Assembly (NCBI GenBank): GCA_003254905.1 | Contig: QANU01048949.1 | Location: 348,724 to 412,723, forward strand | Direction of reading: 5' to 3' | Origin: Nissolia schottii | Taxonomy: Eukaryota > Streptophyta > Magnoliopsida > Fabales > Fabaceae | Length of the DNA: 64,000 nucleotides | Shown: positions 18,256 through 30,746 of the stretch, in pieces | Numbering within the stretch: the stretch's first letter is position 1 | How the letters are laid out: each line of letters opens with the position of its first letter | Notes under the pieces: generated by a model | What the model saw: the letters and a program-made list of their open reading frames with translations, nothing else | Database searches by the model: none | Told to the model about the DNA's origin: nothing | Position numbers and translations under genes: made by a program

Positions 18256-20448
18256 AAGGTTGTGCCTATATTTTTTTATATGCTTAGACACAATTACTAT
18301 GATTAGTGAAAACAAAAAAAACATAAACGAAAAAATAAAATCCCAGTGAAGAGAAAAGGGAAGAAGAAGAAGAGAATTAAAAGAGGAAAATGGTAAAATG
18401 ATGATTTTGTAATACCAAAAAAGCTTCTTAGTGAAAAATTATTAAAATAAATAATAAATATAATAAAAAATGAAAGAAAATATGTAAAAGAAAAAAAGAA
18501 AGAAATGGTTTCAGTTGTGAAAAGGAGGGAGGAGTAAGGACAGTTGTTTTTACGCCACCTAAATTTGAGTTTGCAAAAATAATTTAGGTGTGTAATAGCG
18601 AGATATGCAAGAATAATTTCACTTTTAATTTTTATACAAAACCGGTTTAACAAAAAAAAGTGAAGTTTAATTTTTTCTTAAAAAATTAAAAGCTTATAAA
18701 CTTTTTATAGTTTAAACTAGAAGAGACTCTCGAGAGTTCCTTGTTTATTCATTTTTAGTTAACCATTGCCTTTTAATATAATTGATTATATGATAATCAA
18801 TTTATATTTAGATATTTTAGCTGAAAAATAATTTTAAGATAATTTATTTTGTTTTGATGGTATGAAAAAAAATTGTCATTATATGATAAATTATTAAAAA
18901 GGATATGAAATAATTTATTTATATTATATATAATACTTAATACTTTTAGGGTATTGAGTAAAAGCAAAGAAAATAATTTTTAAATCAATAAAAAAAACAG
19001 CTTTTCAAGATAATGCTCAAAATGTTAGATTATTTTGTCAAACATGTTAGATTTTATTGAAACAGGTTTTTTTTTTTTTGAGAAAATAAATTGTTTCTCG
19101 TTGTTATCAAACATGCTCTAAATAATAGAGGAGAGGAATTGTTCCATCCCTTGTTTTTCTCTACTTTTAAAAACAATGCTGAAGCGGGTCATGTTTCTTA
19201 CTAGTCTGTTTCCCGAAGAAAAATCTTTTGCAACCTTTCACTAATATTCCGTTTGGTTTTAGTGAAACTGAAAAACATGTGGTGTGAGCTTACTTTGAAT
19301 GAAAAGAATAACGTTAGGAACTTGAGAAATCTCTATGCTTTCTATTAAACCACAAACTAATGACATAGGCATTGATTAGTAAGCAAAGTGCCCTGGTCAA
19401 AAACTAACTATTTTTAGCCATTGGAAGTGTCTGAGACAATCAACTATACACTTTATGGATTTAGCTAGTAGTAGGTGTACATGCAATCACATCTTTCTCT
19501 TTCTTGCTCTTACATATACACATTCTTACATTCAGATACAGACACAAAGTGCTTAAAAGATTGCTGGTTCAGTGGCATGAGCCGGTAAACATGTATCAAG
19601 TCTAAGAACTTTATGGTGCATGACTCATGCAAATGTCCAGTGGACATTATTTGGGGAGGTTGTGCTGGATCCATAGTATACCGTAAGCTTCATGAGGATA
19701 TGTGGTACGTGTTGGATAGCTGTGATAATTTGGAAGCAAATGAAAAATAAGCACAATCATACAATCATGCCTCTGCTTCTCTTGTTTTCTTTCGTTTTGC
19801 ATCATCACTTTTAAGTTTTAATATGCACAACACACCGAAAAGGGGAGCAACTTTTTCTCACGAGGACACGACATGTCCAATTTTTCTTTTGGCAGTTACT
19901 CTCTCTCATTAAAGTAAAGAAAAGAAAATGGTATTTATTTTTCTCTTTACATTTATATTTTTAGAGAAAAGGCATAGAGAAGTTAGAAATCAGTATAACA
20001 GAGAAGTGCATAATTTCAAGTATAAATACTACTATTTCATTATTGATTCTAGCAAAGCTCCATGTTTTAGATGCTTTGCCTTTTTTTAAAACCTTTTTAC
20101 AGTGCTTCGCCCCCCCCCCCCTTTTTGCCATGTTATGGAAAAGCGCATGAGAACTGTAATGATCAACATCTCTTCCCCATATTTGAGAACTTTGATACAT
20201 TGCAGTTTTTCCAAACACATTTAATCCACATTCTAAAAACATTAAAACTAATATAATAAATAAACAATTAATAATTGATAATATTTTTTGAACACGTACG
20301 AAATGTGTTTATGACCATACAACTCTTTTAGATTAGACACAAAATCCAACTTTAAATAATGAGAAATTGTAGATACAGGTTGCAGAGTTTGTATAGGACA
20401 AATTATTGTGTAGTTACAAAACATTTAGATAAATAGAATGTGATTTAC

Positions 20449-20450
<2 letters not shown>

Positions 20451-20484
<34 letters not shown>
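20451..20484. repeat. (AAT)n microsatellite
   Basis: About eleven uninterrupted AAT/ATA trinucleotide units. Confidence 0.95.
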
Positions 20485-21179
20485 GAATGAAATTTTAGAT
20501 AATAGAATGAGTCATATTATTAACTAAAACTAAAATGTTATTCTATTGTTAAGTCACACAATTCATGTGGTGCTCAATCGCCTTGCAATCGTTTATCCTA
20601 CTATGGTAATAGGTTAGTGCTAGTAGCAACAAAAAATCGAAAGTGGTTGTGATTTGTGATTGAGTGGATGACTTTAGCAAAATCAATGTTGCATCAATGA
20701 AAGTGAAAGACTCGAGTTTATCTCGCTATAACCCAATTGCAACAGGTAAAGGGAATGTTATCGTCTGGATTTTTCCCTTAATTCCGTGATTCTTCATAAC
20801 ACATACATAGTCATGAATATGATTGTGAATCTCATAAAGATGACTTTTCATTTTGTTTTGTTCTTTGCAAGAATTATTATTGAACAAATGATATTCTCAA
20901 TCGAAATCTACTTCTGTCACATTTCAAGCCATTAATCAGACATTGTTTATAATTGTTTAGGAGAGAAATAATCCAAGGAAAATAGAAAGTATACAATGCG
21001 TTGTTTAGGAGAGACAATGTTTATAATTGTTAAGGGGACGGGAGACGGTGGTGGAGGGAGAATAGAGCTACCCATTGGAGTTTTTTACTCTTATACTCCT
21101 GCTACAGTAACTAAACCAAAACACCACTATTTTGAAACATTTTACCGGACTACCAATGTTTTGGGCGATGTGGCACCCG

Positions 21180-21345
21180 CGCACAGCGTGGCGGTCCACG
21201 TAGGATTCGCCTGCACGATTGGCGGATCACTGTTGAAGTCGCCAAGGAGGCTGGCGAATTTGGCAAGCTGGTTGGCGAATTCGAACCAAAATCGACTATG
21301 GTGTTGGCGAATCTGAGGGAAAAGTGGCAAGCGGTTTGGCGAATT
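21180..21345. repeat. TTGGCGAATTT-type repeat cluster
   Basis: GC-rich island in AT-rich DNA in which GGCGAAT or its reverse ATTCGCC occurs at least six times (for example GGATTCGCC, GGCTGGCGAATTTGGC, GGTTGGCGAATTC, GTTGGCGAATCT, GTTTGGCGAATTT). It strongly recalls the ATCGCCAA/TTGGCGAT palindromes at 30610-30746. Probably part of a non-autonomous or degraded transposable element. Confidence 0.6.
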
Positions 21346-21463
21346 TAGGGAAGATCAATAATTAGGGAAGTATGTTTATATGTGACAATATGGTGGGAAG
21401 TATGGTTGTATGTGAACATATGGTTTATCGGATAAGCTGCAAAAGTCCAAAAAATAACTCTGC

Positions 21464-21649
21464 AAAAAATTCGGGATGCTCTTTATCGTGCGCGCGGGGA
21501 GAATCCATCGATTTGCACTTCGAAGAGCCCAAACGGCTTGGACTCATGCGCGCGAGCCTGACTCCCTTCTCAACTCTTTTTACCAATGCAACAACTACTA
21601 AAGGTATATAAACACTTAAAAGGTTTGTGATCTAACCAATATGGGACTA
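21464..21649 (-). ncRNA. Possible Pol III-type small RNA unit
   Basis: Read on the minus strand: AGTCCCATATTGG (21649-21637) resembles the plant snRNA upstream element (RTCCCACATCG); after 23 bases comes TTTATATA (21613-21606), close to the element-to-TATA spacing of plant Pol III snRNA genes. Downstream lies a GC-rich stretch with an 8-bp hairpin (21525-21545, loop GCCGT) and two GCGCGC blocks able to pair, then a T6 run (21469-21464) that could end Pol III transcription. A transcript of about 115 nt is implied. It matches no RNA I know (not U6, U3, 7SL or telomerase RNA). It could equally be the promoter of a degraded repeat. Confidence 0.22.
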
Positions 21650-22879
21650 GAACTTTTGAAAAACATAACATTTTTCAACAAATGGCATACCACTTAAAAG
21701 ATTCTTGGTAATTAGTTACTATATCAGGGGTATAAGAGTAAAAAAATCTATCCATTGACAGAAAGTATAAGTAATCTTTTGGCGGAGTATGAACCTGTCA
21801 TTGGCCACAGTTTCTTGGGATATTTATGTTGGGATACTATGATAGCAAGATTAGAGGGTAAGAGATTCCTCAAACACCTAAATAGGTAGATGGATCAGGT
21901 AGGCAAGTAGATTGAGGTTCTTCCGTTTAATATTATATTTCACTTTTCACACAAATACATAAATTAAAATATCAATTAATTTATACATATTTAAAAAAAT
22001 ATTAAATATTTAGACTAAATTACCTTTGAATAGTTTTATGTCTCTCAATATTCTCTTTCTTTAATTAAAGCACATGGTGAGTTATTGTAGAGATAAAATT
22101 AAAAAAATAATAATTATTACTTTTTTAATTTAATAAAATAATAACTAATATTAGACAAAATTTTGAATAAAAAAGTATCATATCATATCAAACGAAATGA
22201 ATAATAAATAGGGTTTAGGATTTAGGGTTTAGATACATTATATAAAAAGATACATTGATAACCTGGCGAATTATAAGTCTTCTAATCTCAAACTCTTAGA
22301 ACAACTCTAAAGGGGTGTCAAAATTCAATCCCTACTCCCTATCCTAGTGTGTTAGAGAGAGGGAGCAACAAACCATTTAGATCAAAAGGAGTACGTTCTC
22401 TTCTTTAAAATTACTACATATATTTGTTAAAAGTCACAAGTAAAAATGGGTGAAGGGATTATGTACCACATTAATTATATCTACTTTTTATTTCATTTCC
22501 TAATAACTAAAATAATTTTTTTTAAAAATTGAAGAGGGCAGTACTACTATAGTATTAGTATACTACATTTGTATATAAAATTATGAGGTATTTTCAAGCT
22601 CCCCCAAATAGTTAATTCGCATGTGATACCCATTTCTCCAACCTAAGAGATCAATGATGGTTGGTTGCGATCATAAAGGCCTATTAAGTTGGTGGGTGAC
22701 CATCACATCGTAACTAACAAGCCAACAAGAAGATAGCAGGTGACACTGTCACACTGAATTAGTGCATAAAGTTTAACTTTCATTGAGGAATGAAAGAAAG
22801 CAATGGTGGAATGAGAAAAAAGAGCATCAAAGTCAATAGCGTAATTATCGAGTGAGTGGAATTGAAGATGACCACAAAC

Positions 22880-22930
22880 CAATGCTTAGTGTTGGGAGCC
22901 ATGTCCTAAAGGATAAGGTTCGATTCATAC
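22880..22930 (+). other. tRNA/SINE-like A and B boxes
   Basis: ATGCTTAGTGTTGGGAG resembles a Pol III A box and GGTTCGATTC, about 25 bases on, resembles a B box. The sequence does not fold as a proper tRNA. It may be the head of a tRNA-derived SINE, or chance. Confidence 0.2.
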
Positions 22931-24567
22931 CCATATATTGGTCCCCTCTCCTAAGCTGACCATATGATAGCTACTTTGCTTGTTCTATTCTATTCCATTC
23001 TTTTGGATCCTTTCTCCTGCTCATATTTATAGTCAATGAAATTGGCACATAATTCTAAAATGAACATTGTACTAATTAATGGTAACGCATGAAATTAATA
23101 ATTTATACTTAGCACTAGGCTCCTGTTCATCCTAAATTGCTCACCACCTTTACAACTCACTCAAAAGTTTAGGATTATTTTAAGGAAAAACTTAACAAAT
23201 ACTCTTAAAACACTTATTAAGATGATAAAAGTATAATGTTTTGAATTTTTACATGTTTTCAATACATTAAAAATTTGTTGATTTTAATTTTTTTCTTATA
23301 ATATTTTCTTTTTTTTTTCTCTTTTTTAACAAGTATTTTAAAGATATTGATTAACAAAATCCTTTTATTTTGATTGCTTGTATAAGATGAACAGAGATTA
23401 CTGATTAGTGAAAAGTTCTATCAGTGAAGCCTTTTTCTCTTTTATCTACATTTGAGTACCTAATTGAGCGTAGCTAGGGAGACAAATTAACGAAAGGGAT
23501 TGGAACTTCAAGTGCATATGATGGCATATTAAAGCCATCCAAAGTAATTAAATATTCCTACCCTATACTAAGACCATTGCCGATCTCACTTATTATAAAG
23601 TAAATGTGTTTTTTTTTTCTTTTTGCCTCATTATGCTAAAGTAGTCCCGTTAATTATTCTTCCATTGGATTATTGGAATGGCACTCTCCTCGGAATAATT
23701 AATTAATCTAAATATTGGACATTTGGTTGTGACTTGCGAGAGAAGCTAGCAACATTTTCAAGGCTTGGTAAGTTTGTCTGGATTTTCCAAAACAAGGGAT
23801 CAAAACACATAATATAAGTACTAGTTTTAAAAAATAGTACTAATAGAAATTGAAAGCCACATCTATTCTTTAAGATACAACTTCATTTATAAATCATCTA
23901 ATTGCTTTTACTTGATTTTTCAAAAATAAACTCAAGTGAAATTATGTTGGGTGTGTAGTTGTATATAATTGCAGGATAATAATATATAGTTGTGTAAGAA
24001 TATTATTTAGATACCTAACACGTTTAATTTAATTTATGCTAAGATCAAGACATATCAAATATCCTTACACCAGTACTCCATATTATAGATTGGGGACAAC
24101 CTGGTAAAGTCTCACAAGTCTTCATCAAACTTCGATGTTGTTTCAAATTTAAATTTAATTGTAGTGATGCAGTAGTACCAAACAACACAAAAGACAAGGG
24201 AAAAGAACAGAACGCAAATAAAGAGCCCGTGTCCTGTGGTTTCAATTGCATGGCTCTCAAATTTAAATAAATAATCACCTATAGGAACATGACGAATTGA
24301 GAGCCAGCGGTTAAAAAAAATAGTATATATTTGTACTCTATAGTACTAATTGACTAATCCATTTTATAATATTTGTCATTTTTTTATAATTTAAAATTTC
24401 AAAATATCTTTTCATTGATAATATTTACATAGTATTATTTTTATTTTTATTTTTTTATACACCTTAACTCTAAGAAAGAAAATAAGTGTAATATTAATTT
24501 TTTAGTGATACTTTTTTTTCTATGCAAGAATAAATTTATCTACTCATAAAAATTTATATCATTATCA

Positions 24568-24568
<1 letters not shown>

Positions 24569-24595
<27 letters not shown>
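24569..24595. repeat. (TA)n microsatellite
   Basis: About thirteen uninterrupted TA dinucleotides. Confidence 0.95.
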
Positions 24596-24598
<3 letters not shown>

Positions 24599-27504
24599 AT
24601 CTTAATACTCGGGCTCTTAATTTTGTGGACAGATATTATAAAAGTGATAGAGTAACATTTAAGAAATATGTTATAATTTCTCTTGAATATGTCCTACAAC
24701 ATGGTATAAATAACATCACTTGTTTTGAATATGTTAGTAGACCGCGGGCTTAAAATCAGACAAATCACATGGATACCAACAACTAATATAATACTATCAT
24801 TTCTGTTTTATTTTCTTTTAATATATATGATACTGTCATTTTTAATAAACATAGTCCAATACATCGTGATTAATGAGAGGGACACTGCTCTCCATATAGC
24901 GTGTGTGGTCAAGTGCTAGGGGTCGATTATACCTTGTCGATTTTCTATCACTAATATTTCAATTTGATTTATGAAAGTTTTTTTTATTAGTGAGTGATCT
25001 ATAATTATTTTTATAAACACTCATGTTATGAGTTAGGTTAGAAGACAAACAATAATTTTTTAAAATGAAGAACTCGATTTAAAAGATAAAATGAAATTTT
25101 TTATATTTACATTGATAAAATGTTAATAAATCTTACGTTTTATTTTATTGATAAAAAATTGAAACTCCCAACTTTACATTCTAAAATAAGTTCTTTCTCA
25201 AAAGAATTTAAATATAAAGGAGACATATCCTAATTTGGAAGTGGGGTAACCCGCCATACTAATGGCCAAAAAATAAAAGGTGTGGTCCTTAATTGTTATA
25301 ATTAAAATATATTAGTAATGTGTGATTTTTCTTTTTTCTCTTTAGGTGTATAGTTGTTAACAGGTAAGAAAGGTTGCTACAGCGGCAAGGAAAATCCCCA
25401 TCACAAGAAAGAAAGCCTGTCTGTTTAGTGTGGGACCATATCCATTAATGAAGTAACGTTGTTTTTGCCCGCACATGGCTCATCATTTTGCCTCCAAACA
25501 AAGGCCATTAACACAGCCTCAACTCCTTTCCTTTGGGATTTCACAACTTTCAACTCTTTTTTCATTCTCTCTGTGTTGTGTAGGGTATAGGGGGTTCCCA
25601 AACGAGGATTTGTATGAAATCTCTTATTTTAAATAATAAAACAAAAGATTGTATCATTAAATTAATATTTAACTTTATTAATCTAATAATACAATTTTTC
25701 ACATTATTACTTACAGTAAGAGAACTCATTTTAGAAGTTGATTATCTAAAATGTAAGTAGGACATTTAGCCTTTAACCACTTGCACATCATATCACAAAT
25801 CATATCCCTTTGGTTGTGGGGTCCACTTTAGATTTTACGAAACAAGTTGCCATATTAATGGGCTTCACTTGGAGCCCATTTACAATATTGGGCTTCTTCC
25901 GAGGCACTGTTGCCGGTACATGACAAACTGTAATAACCGTATGATTTGTTAATATTCCTTTTTAACCTTTTCCCTTCACGGTCATGCATTCTGAATTTAA
26001 TGATTGGTTTGTTTTATGTGGTAACTTTTCTTGCATATACAAACTATATATACTTGAATTCAAAAATCTTACTGATAGTTGAATTACAGATCTTCATATA
26101 ATAGTAGATGTTTGGGATTCAAGATTATAAAAGATTAAAAATGCAAGAGGTGTTTAATTTTGAGCTAGCGGAGCAGCATGTGGTGTGTAATTAGAATTGA
26201 AAAGTCTCAAATTGGGCACTCACTCCTTTGGTTCTATTGTCCCCTAGATAGTGTTGATCTGACATCATTACTGGCTGCTGCCGATGAAACGTTGCAAATT
26301 ATGTGGCCTGCATTTCATTGTGTGATTCAAATTCAACCATGTTCCACATTTTCTTACAAATTTCTCTACTATTTCTGTTTGCACACACCTGTAACCAACA
26401 AATTAATAGGCTCGTATATATTCCTATCAGCATCTATTTCAGGGTACATAGTGACGTAATTAATACATCTTGTCATCGCATGATGTCGATTTCAAATGGA
26501 ATACCAGTTATTAAATTGTATTATAGTTGCTGTTTAATTATAATGGGATACTGGAAGAACAAGTTTAAATAATTTTAATTACTAATGTTATTATTCAACC
26601 AAATTCCTCACTTTTCTTATAAATTCATTGACGTCTCTGTATAGAATGCCGTGGTTTATCTGCACTCGAGCTTAAGCAGTAATAATCTATTATTTTCTAT
26701 AAACTTTGTCAAACATTCAAATAAGTATAATTTATAAGGTCTTTAACCATGCATGGCAATCTATATAAAACACCCTTGTTGGGAGGAGCTAGAGTTTCCC
26801 TGTGTACAAAAGCTTAGTCGTATAATGAACTTATGATAACGAGAAATAATGAAATATTCAATTGATGATGAGTCCATCACAGAATCAATCGATACTCTAT
26901 TGTAATGTGAATTATAGTGAATCCAAATAAAAATAGTTGACTAATAATCTTGTAATAATTTACAATAAATTCGAATGATTGTTGTAATTGTTAAATAATA
27001 GTAATAATGAGTTATGGATCAAATGAGAAGCAAAAAGATAGTGCTCCAAACACATCACTACGAGCTTACATGTACAATTACAAATGTCAACTTTATGCAT
27101 GGTTCACACTGAATCAACGCTTTTGAAGTGGCGGCCGTACCAAATTAATGATGGGAGGGTTGAAGAGGCATTAACACTACTTCTGCAATGGGCAGGCCCT
27201 AATACTATATAAGATAAATATCAAGCCATGAGTATTTTTTTTTTCAATTACCAAAAAAAGTGTATTTTCAAGTATGGCGCACGAGATAGGGACATTTATT
27301 CGAGATTCAAATAAATATAATTCAGCATAAAGCTATTTGAGATAATATTTATCACGTCTCAACCGATAATACGTACCCGCAGTAAAACAAGAATTGTGAA
27401 AATTAAGGACTATTACCTTTTGGTTTTTCTACATAATTTTTGTAAATGAAATGATAAGTATTAGAGTGCATGATTTTTTCCTGTAAAAAAATAAATTAAT
27501 TTTT

Positions 27505-27662
27505 AATTATTAATAGTGTAAAAAAATTTGTATTGTCATTCAACAAGATATTTTTATTTATATGACATTTTAAAAAGCGAGATTGAAGATTAACCATTTT
27601 TATTAATATGATAAAATTTGGTTGATTGATAGTAAAAAAAAATTTATACCATCAATAGATAA
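27505..27662. mobile_element. AT-rich inverted repeat, possible MITE
   Basis: TATTAATAGTGTAAAAAAAT at the left is answered, in reverse, by TATTGATGGTATAAATTTTT at the right, and the similarity continues to a shared ATTCAAC/ATCAAC end, roughly 65% by eye over 37 bases. The low complexity makes chance a real alternative. Confidence 0.3.
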
Positions 27663-28305
27663 CTAATTTTTTTAGTTCTACATGGTATCTATTTTTCTCA
27701 CTAAATTTATTTATTTTTAATAATTTTTATAAGTATAATTACTAAATTTATCCATCATTTCATGATTTATATAATTTTAAAAAATATTTTATTAATCAAT
27801 TTATTTAAATAGTTAACTTCTAAAACATTGATTGATAATTTTTTTTAGTGTCGCTGAGGACATTTACCTATCTTTCTGTATTGAATCAAACTTAGTCAAC
27901 TTTCTGATAAATTTATCAAACTTTATCATCATGATGACAATATTAAGTGAATTTAATTTTAAAAATTATTAAAAATAAATAAATTTAATAAAAAAAAGTA
28001 AATTGCTACAAAAGAAACCACCTATTTTAAAAAATAAATCATATCAAACAAATTTTTTATCATAAATTATCAACGGTGATCTTTTATAATTAATACTTTT
28101 TTTATTACTTATATTGTATTGAATATTGAATATTGAAGATTTCAATTGTTGTTTTTCCCGTAAAGAACCCAAAGCGACAAGAATCACTTATGCAAAAAAT
28201 CATTTATATCTATCTAAAATCTAACCATCTCTTTCTGCTGTTTGTTTTATTTATTTATCACTCACTTGTTTAATTCTCTTCGCACTTGTAGTATCCTCTT
28301 CCTCC

Positions 28306-29349
28306 ATGGACGCCAAGAGGAGCAGCGGCCCGACAACAACAGCCGCCATTGATGAGTGCACCAGGTCACCCGAATTCGAGTTCTGGATGCTCCGAAACCC
28401 CTCTTTCCCCCAACCCCGCATCCTCTCCGCCGACGAACTCTTCTCCGACGGCGTCCTCCTTCCTCTCCACCACCTCCCCTCCACCCAACACAAACACAAA
28501 ACCACCCCTCCCCCTCCCACCTCACAGCCTCCACCCCCAGACCCGGACCCTGGCCCCGACTCCTCCGCCGCCACAACCACCCTCTCCGCGTCCAAGCGCT
28601 GGAAAGACATTTTCCGGAAGAGTACTGACAAGAAGAACGCCGAAATCAACAACAGAGCTAGCACAGGAGACCAGAACAACGAGAAAGACAAATTAGAGAA
28701 ATCAAAGAAGCAGAAGAAGAAGAAGACCAAGAAAGAGAGAAAAGGTTCCACCAACGCTTCTTCTTCTTCTTCTTCTTCTTCTTCTTCAGCAGCCGCGGAG
28801 CTCAACATCATCAATATATGGCCCTTCTCGCGGAGCAGGTCCGCCGGAAACTCGGCCACCCGACCCAAACTGTTCCCCGGAGCTCCGAGTGCCCGGAGGG
28901 CCAACAGCGCCCCCTGTTCCCGCAGCAATTCCGCCGGCGAGTCCAAGTCCAGGAAGTGGCCCAGCAGCCCGGGCCGTGCCGGCCTCCATTTAGGGCGGAG
29001 CAGCCCTGTTTGGCAGGTCCGTCGCGGTGGATCCGAGTGGTCCAAAAGAGAAACCTCCACCACTCGCCGGAGTAAGGTCTCCACCACCTCCGCCGCCGCC
29101 GCATCCTCCGGCAGTGGGAAAGCGAGGGTTTTGAATTTGAACGTGCCGACGTGCATTGGTTACAGAACCCACTTGAGCTGCAGAAGCGATGTGAACAGTG
29201 CCGTTGGCTCTAACAACTTCCGTTGCAGTAACAATAACGGTAACGGAAACAGTAACGGCGGTGACGGTAGTAACCACAGTAATCTTGGGGGTAAGCATTT
29301 TAGTCTGCGCAGTCTATTCACCAAGAAAACCCTTCTAACCTCTCATTAG
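28306..29349 (+). CDS. MAKR/DUF1645-like basic Ser-rich protein
   Basis: Intronless gene for 347 aa, starting at ATG 28306 in TCCATGG context. Near the N-terminus (about residues 20-55) is the conserved pair of blocks PEFEFWMLRNPSFPQP and LSADELFSDGVLLPLH, as in plant proteins of the DUF1645 / membrane-associated kinase regulator type. A Pro-rich stretch follows (about 66-85), then RWKDIFRKS, a Lys-rich region (about 125-147), a run of ten serines (about 152-161) encoded by a TTC/TCT microsatellite, and a basic region with SRSRSAG-type repeats (RSRSAGN, RSNSAGE). The C-terminus has an Asn/Gly-rich stretch and ends in FSLRSLFTKKTLL. No signal peptide or membrane segment is seen. In MAKR/BKI1 proteins the basic stretches bind the plasma membrane and regulate receptor kinases; extending that role here is inference. 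Confidence 0.8.
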   Translation: MDAKRSSGPTTTAAIDECTRSPEFEFWMLRNPSFPQPRILSADELFSDGVLLPLHHLPSTQHKHKTTPPPPTSQPPPPDPDPGPDSSAATTTLSASKRWKDIFRKSTDKKNAEINNRASTGDQNNEKDKLEKSKKQKKKKTKKERKGSTNASSSSSSSSSSAAAELNIINIWPFSRSRSAGNSATRPKLFPGAPSARRANSAPCSRSNSAGESKSRKWPSSPGRAGLHLGRSSPVWQVRRGGSEWSKRETSTTRRSKVSTTSAAAASSGSGKARVLNLNVPTCIGYRTHLSCRSDVNSAVGSNNFRCSNNNGNGNSNGGDGSNHSNLGGKHFSLRSLFTKKTLLTSH

Positions 29350-30609
29350 TCTCTTTTTTCCCCCTTAATTTTTAACTGTGCCATACCTTTTATAGTGTAA
29401 TTATTTATTATTTGCTACTGAGTTCATTTTATCTCCTATCCCCCCCCCCCTTTTTGAATTTTATTTGTACTTTTATTTTTGGGGCTGTTTATGCCGTAAA
29501 GAAAGCTACAAGTCTATCGTTTTTCTTACTGTGTTCTGCTTCTGACTTACAAACTTAAGATTTAGAACTGGATTGGTTTAATGTCATAGCTATCTAGTTG
29601 AAATTCCATGTTTTTGTTCTCTTTCTCGTGTGACCCTGGAATGCTTTATCAGAGTATTGTATGTATTTATTAATTAAGCTGTGTTCAGAGTTCAGACTTA
29701 GCTTCTGCAACATGGGGTAATCTATGACTGTTATTGTTCGTGCTCTATTTTATTTATCTATTTATTTGTTTTTCGTCTTGTCTTTTTCATTCTGACTTTC
29801 TGAGTATATATTTTTATTTAATACGTGGTCAGAACTGAGTAAAGAGAATTTGCTTTTGAGAGTTGGGAGCGAAAAGAACAGAGTATATTCTCAAAATTAC
29901 TACTACTAATCTTTTATAATATAAAACTTTCGAAATAACTTTCAATCATAAATCTTATAACTTCATGTTAAATACCCGATTAGCTAGTCAAACTTTCTAA
30001 CTCCTTTGCCACTAGCCTAACCATACCCTTCAATTGGACTGCATGGAAAGAGAGGTACTTTTGTTGTGTTGTTTAGAATATTTGAAGTGTTATATAACTC
30101 TGTGGAGAGCTTTTACGGAAGGACAGAGTTCTTGACAGTTGAAATGAAAGGCTCTTTATTGGGGGGCAGTCTGCAACCGCGTCCGTCAGATTCGTCTGTG
30201 TCATTCATGTGGATAACCCACCCACCTCTTAAATTCCATTCACAACGGAGTTTTAATGGATGCTTTTGACGTTGCTGATATATAACAGACTTGGTACCTA
30301 GCTACCTAGCTACCTAGCTTATTGTAGTACAAACAGGGCGATTCTATATTTCTTTTGCAAAGCAACAAAAATTTGGGTAGAAATATTTACACGTGTGACT
30401 CGTCAATAAGAGAATATATTTTTGATAACAATAATATGAATCACTTTTATGGTTAATGTACCTAATTAAAGATATTAAACTTGTTTCTATAAAATCCCTG
30501 AAGAGAGTTTTCTTAGGGAAGGTGGTGGTGTGGCAGCAGAAATGTTAGAAAATGAGAGGAGTGGGAGAGAATGGGAGGGGTAGAGTGGGGTTATAGGCCG
30601 CAGGGTGGG

Positions 30610-30746
30610 AATCGCCAACACGGTTGGCGATTTCAGTTGAAATCGCCAAACGCGTTGGCGATTTTGGTTGAAAGGGTTTACTAAGAAAACGCAGACGGTT
30701 TCAGTGTTACGTAATTTAACTGAAATCGCCACCCGTGTTGGCGCAT
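30610..30746. repeat. Three ATCGCCAA/TTGGCGAT palindromes
   Basis: AATCGCCAA-CACGG-TTGGCGATT at 30610-30632 is a perfect 9-bp palindrome arm pair; AAATCGCCAA-ACGCG-TTGGCGATTT at 30640-30664 is a perfect 10-bp pair; 30723-30746 is a looser third copy (ATCGCCACC and GTTGGCGC). Linkers CAGTTGA and GGTTGA also recur. The unit resembles the cluster at 21180-21345. Confidence 0.85.

Larger units (their letters stand above)
18256..28305. other. Gene-poor AT-rich region, 10 kb
   Basis: No convincing protein gene on either strand. The region holds microsatellites (20451-20484 and 24569-24595), GGCGAA-type repeats (21180-21345), a possible Pol III-type unit (21464-21649), a SINE-like promoter pair (22880-22930) and an AT-rich inverted repeat (27505-27662), described separately. 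The right end is the promoter side of the 28306 gene. Confidence 0.5.

Noticed and set aside
20996-21316. 106-codon plus-strand frame
   Set aside because: It runs through the GGCGAA repeat island; openness is due to GC-rich repeats rather than selection for protein.
28251-29156. Minus-strand 301-codon frame opposite the MAKR/DUF1645-like gene
   Set aside because: Long only because the coding strand is GC-rich and low-complexity; the plus-strand frame has the conserved family blocks.
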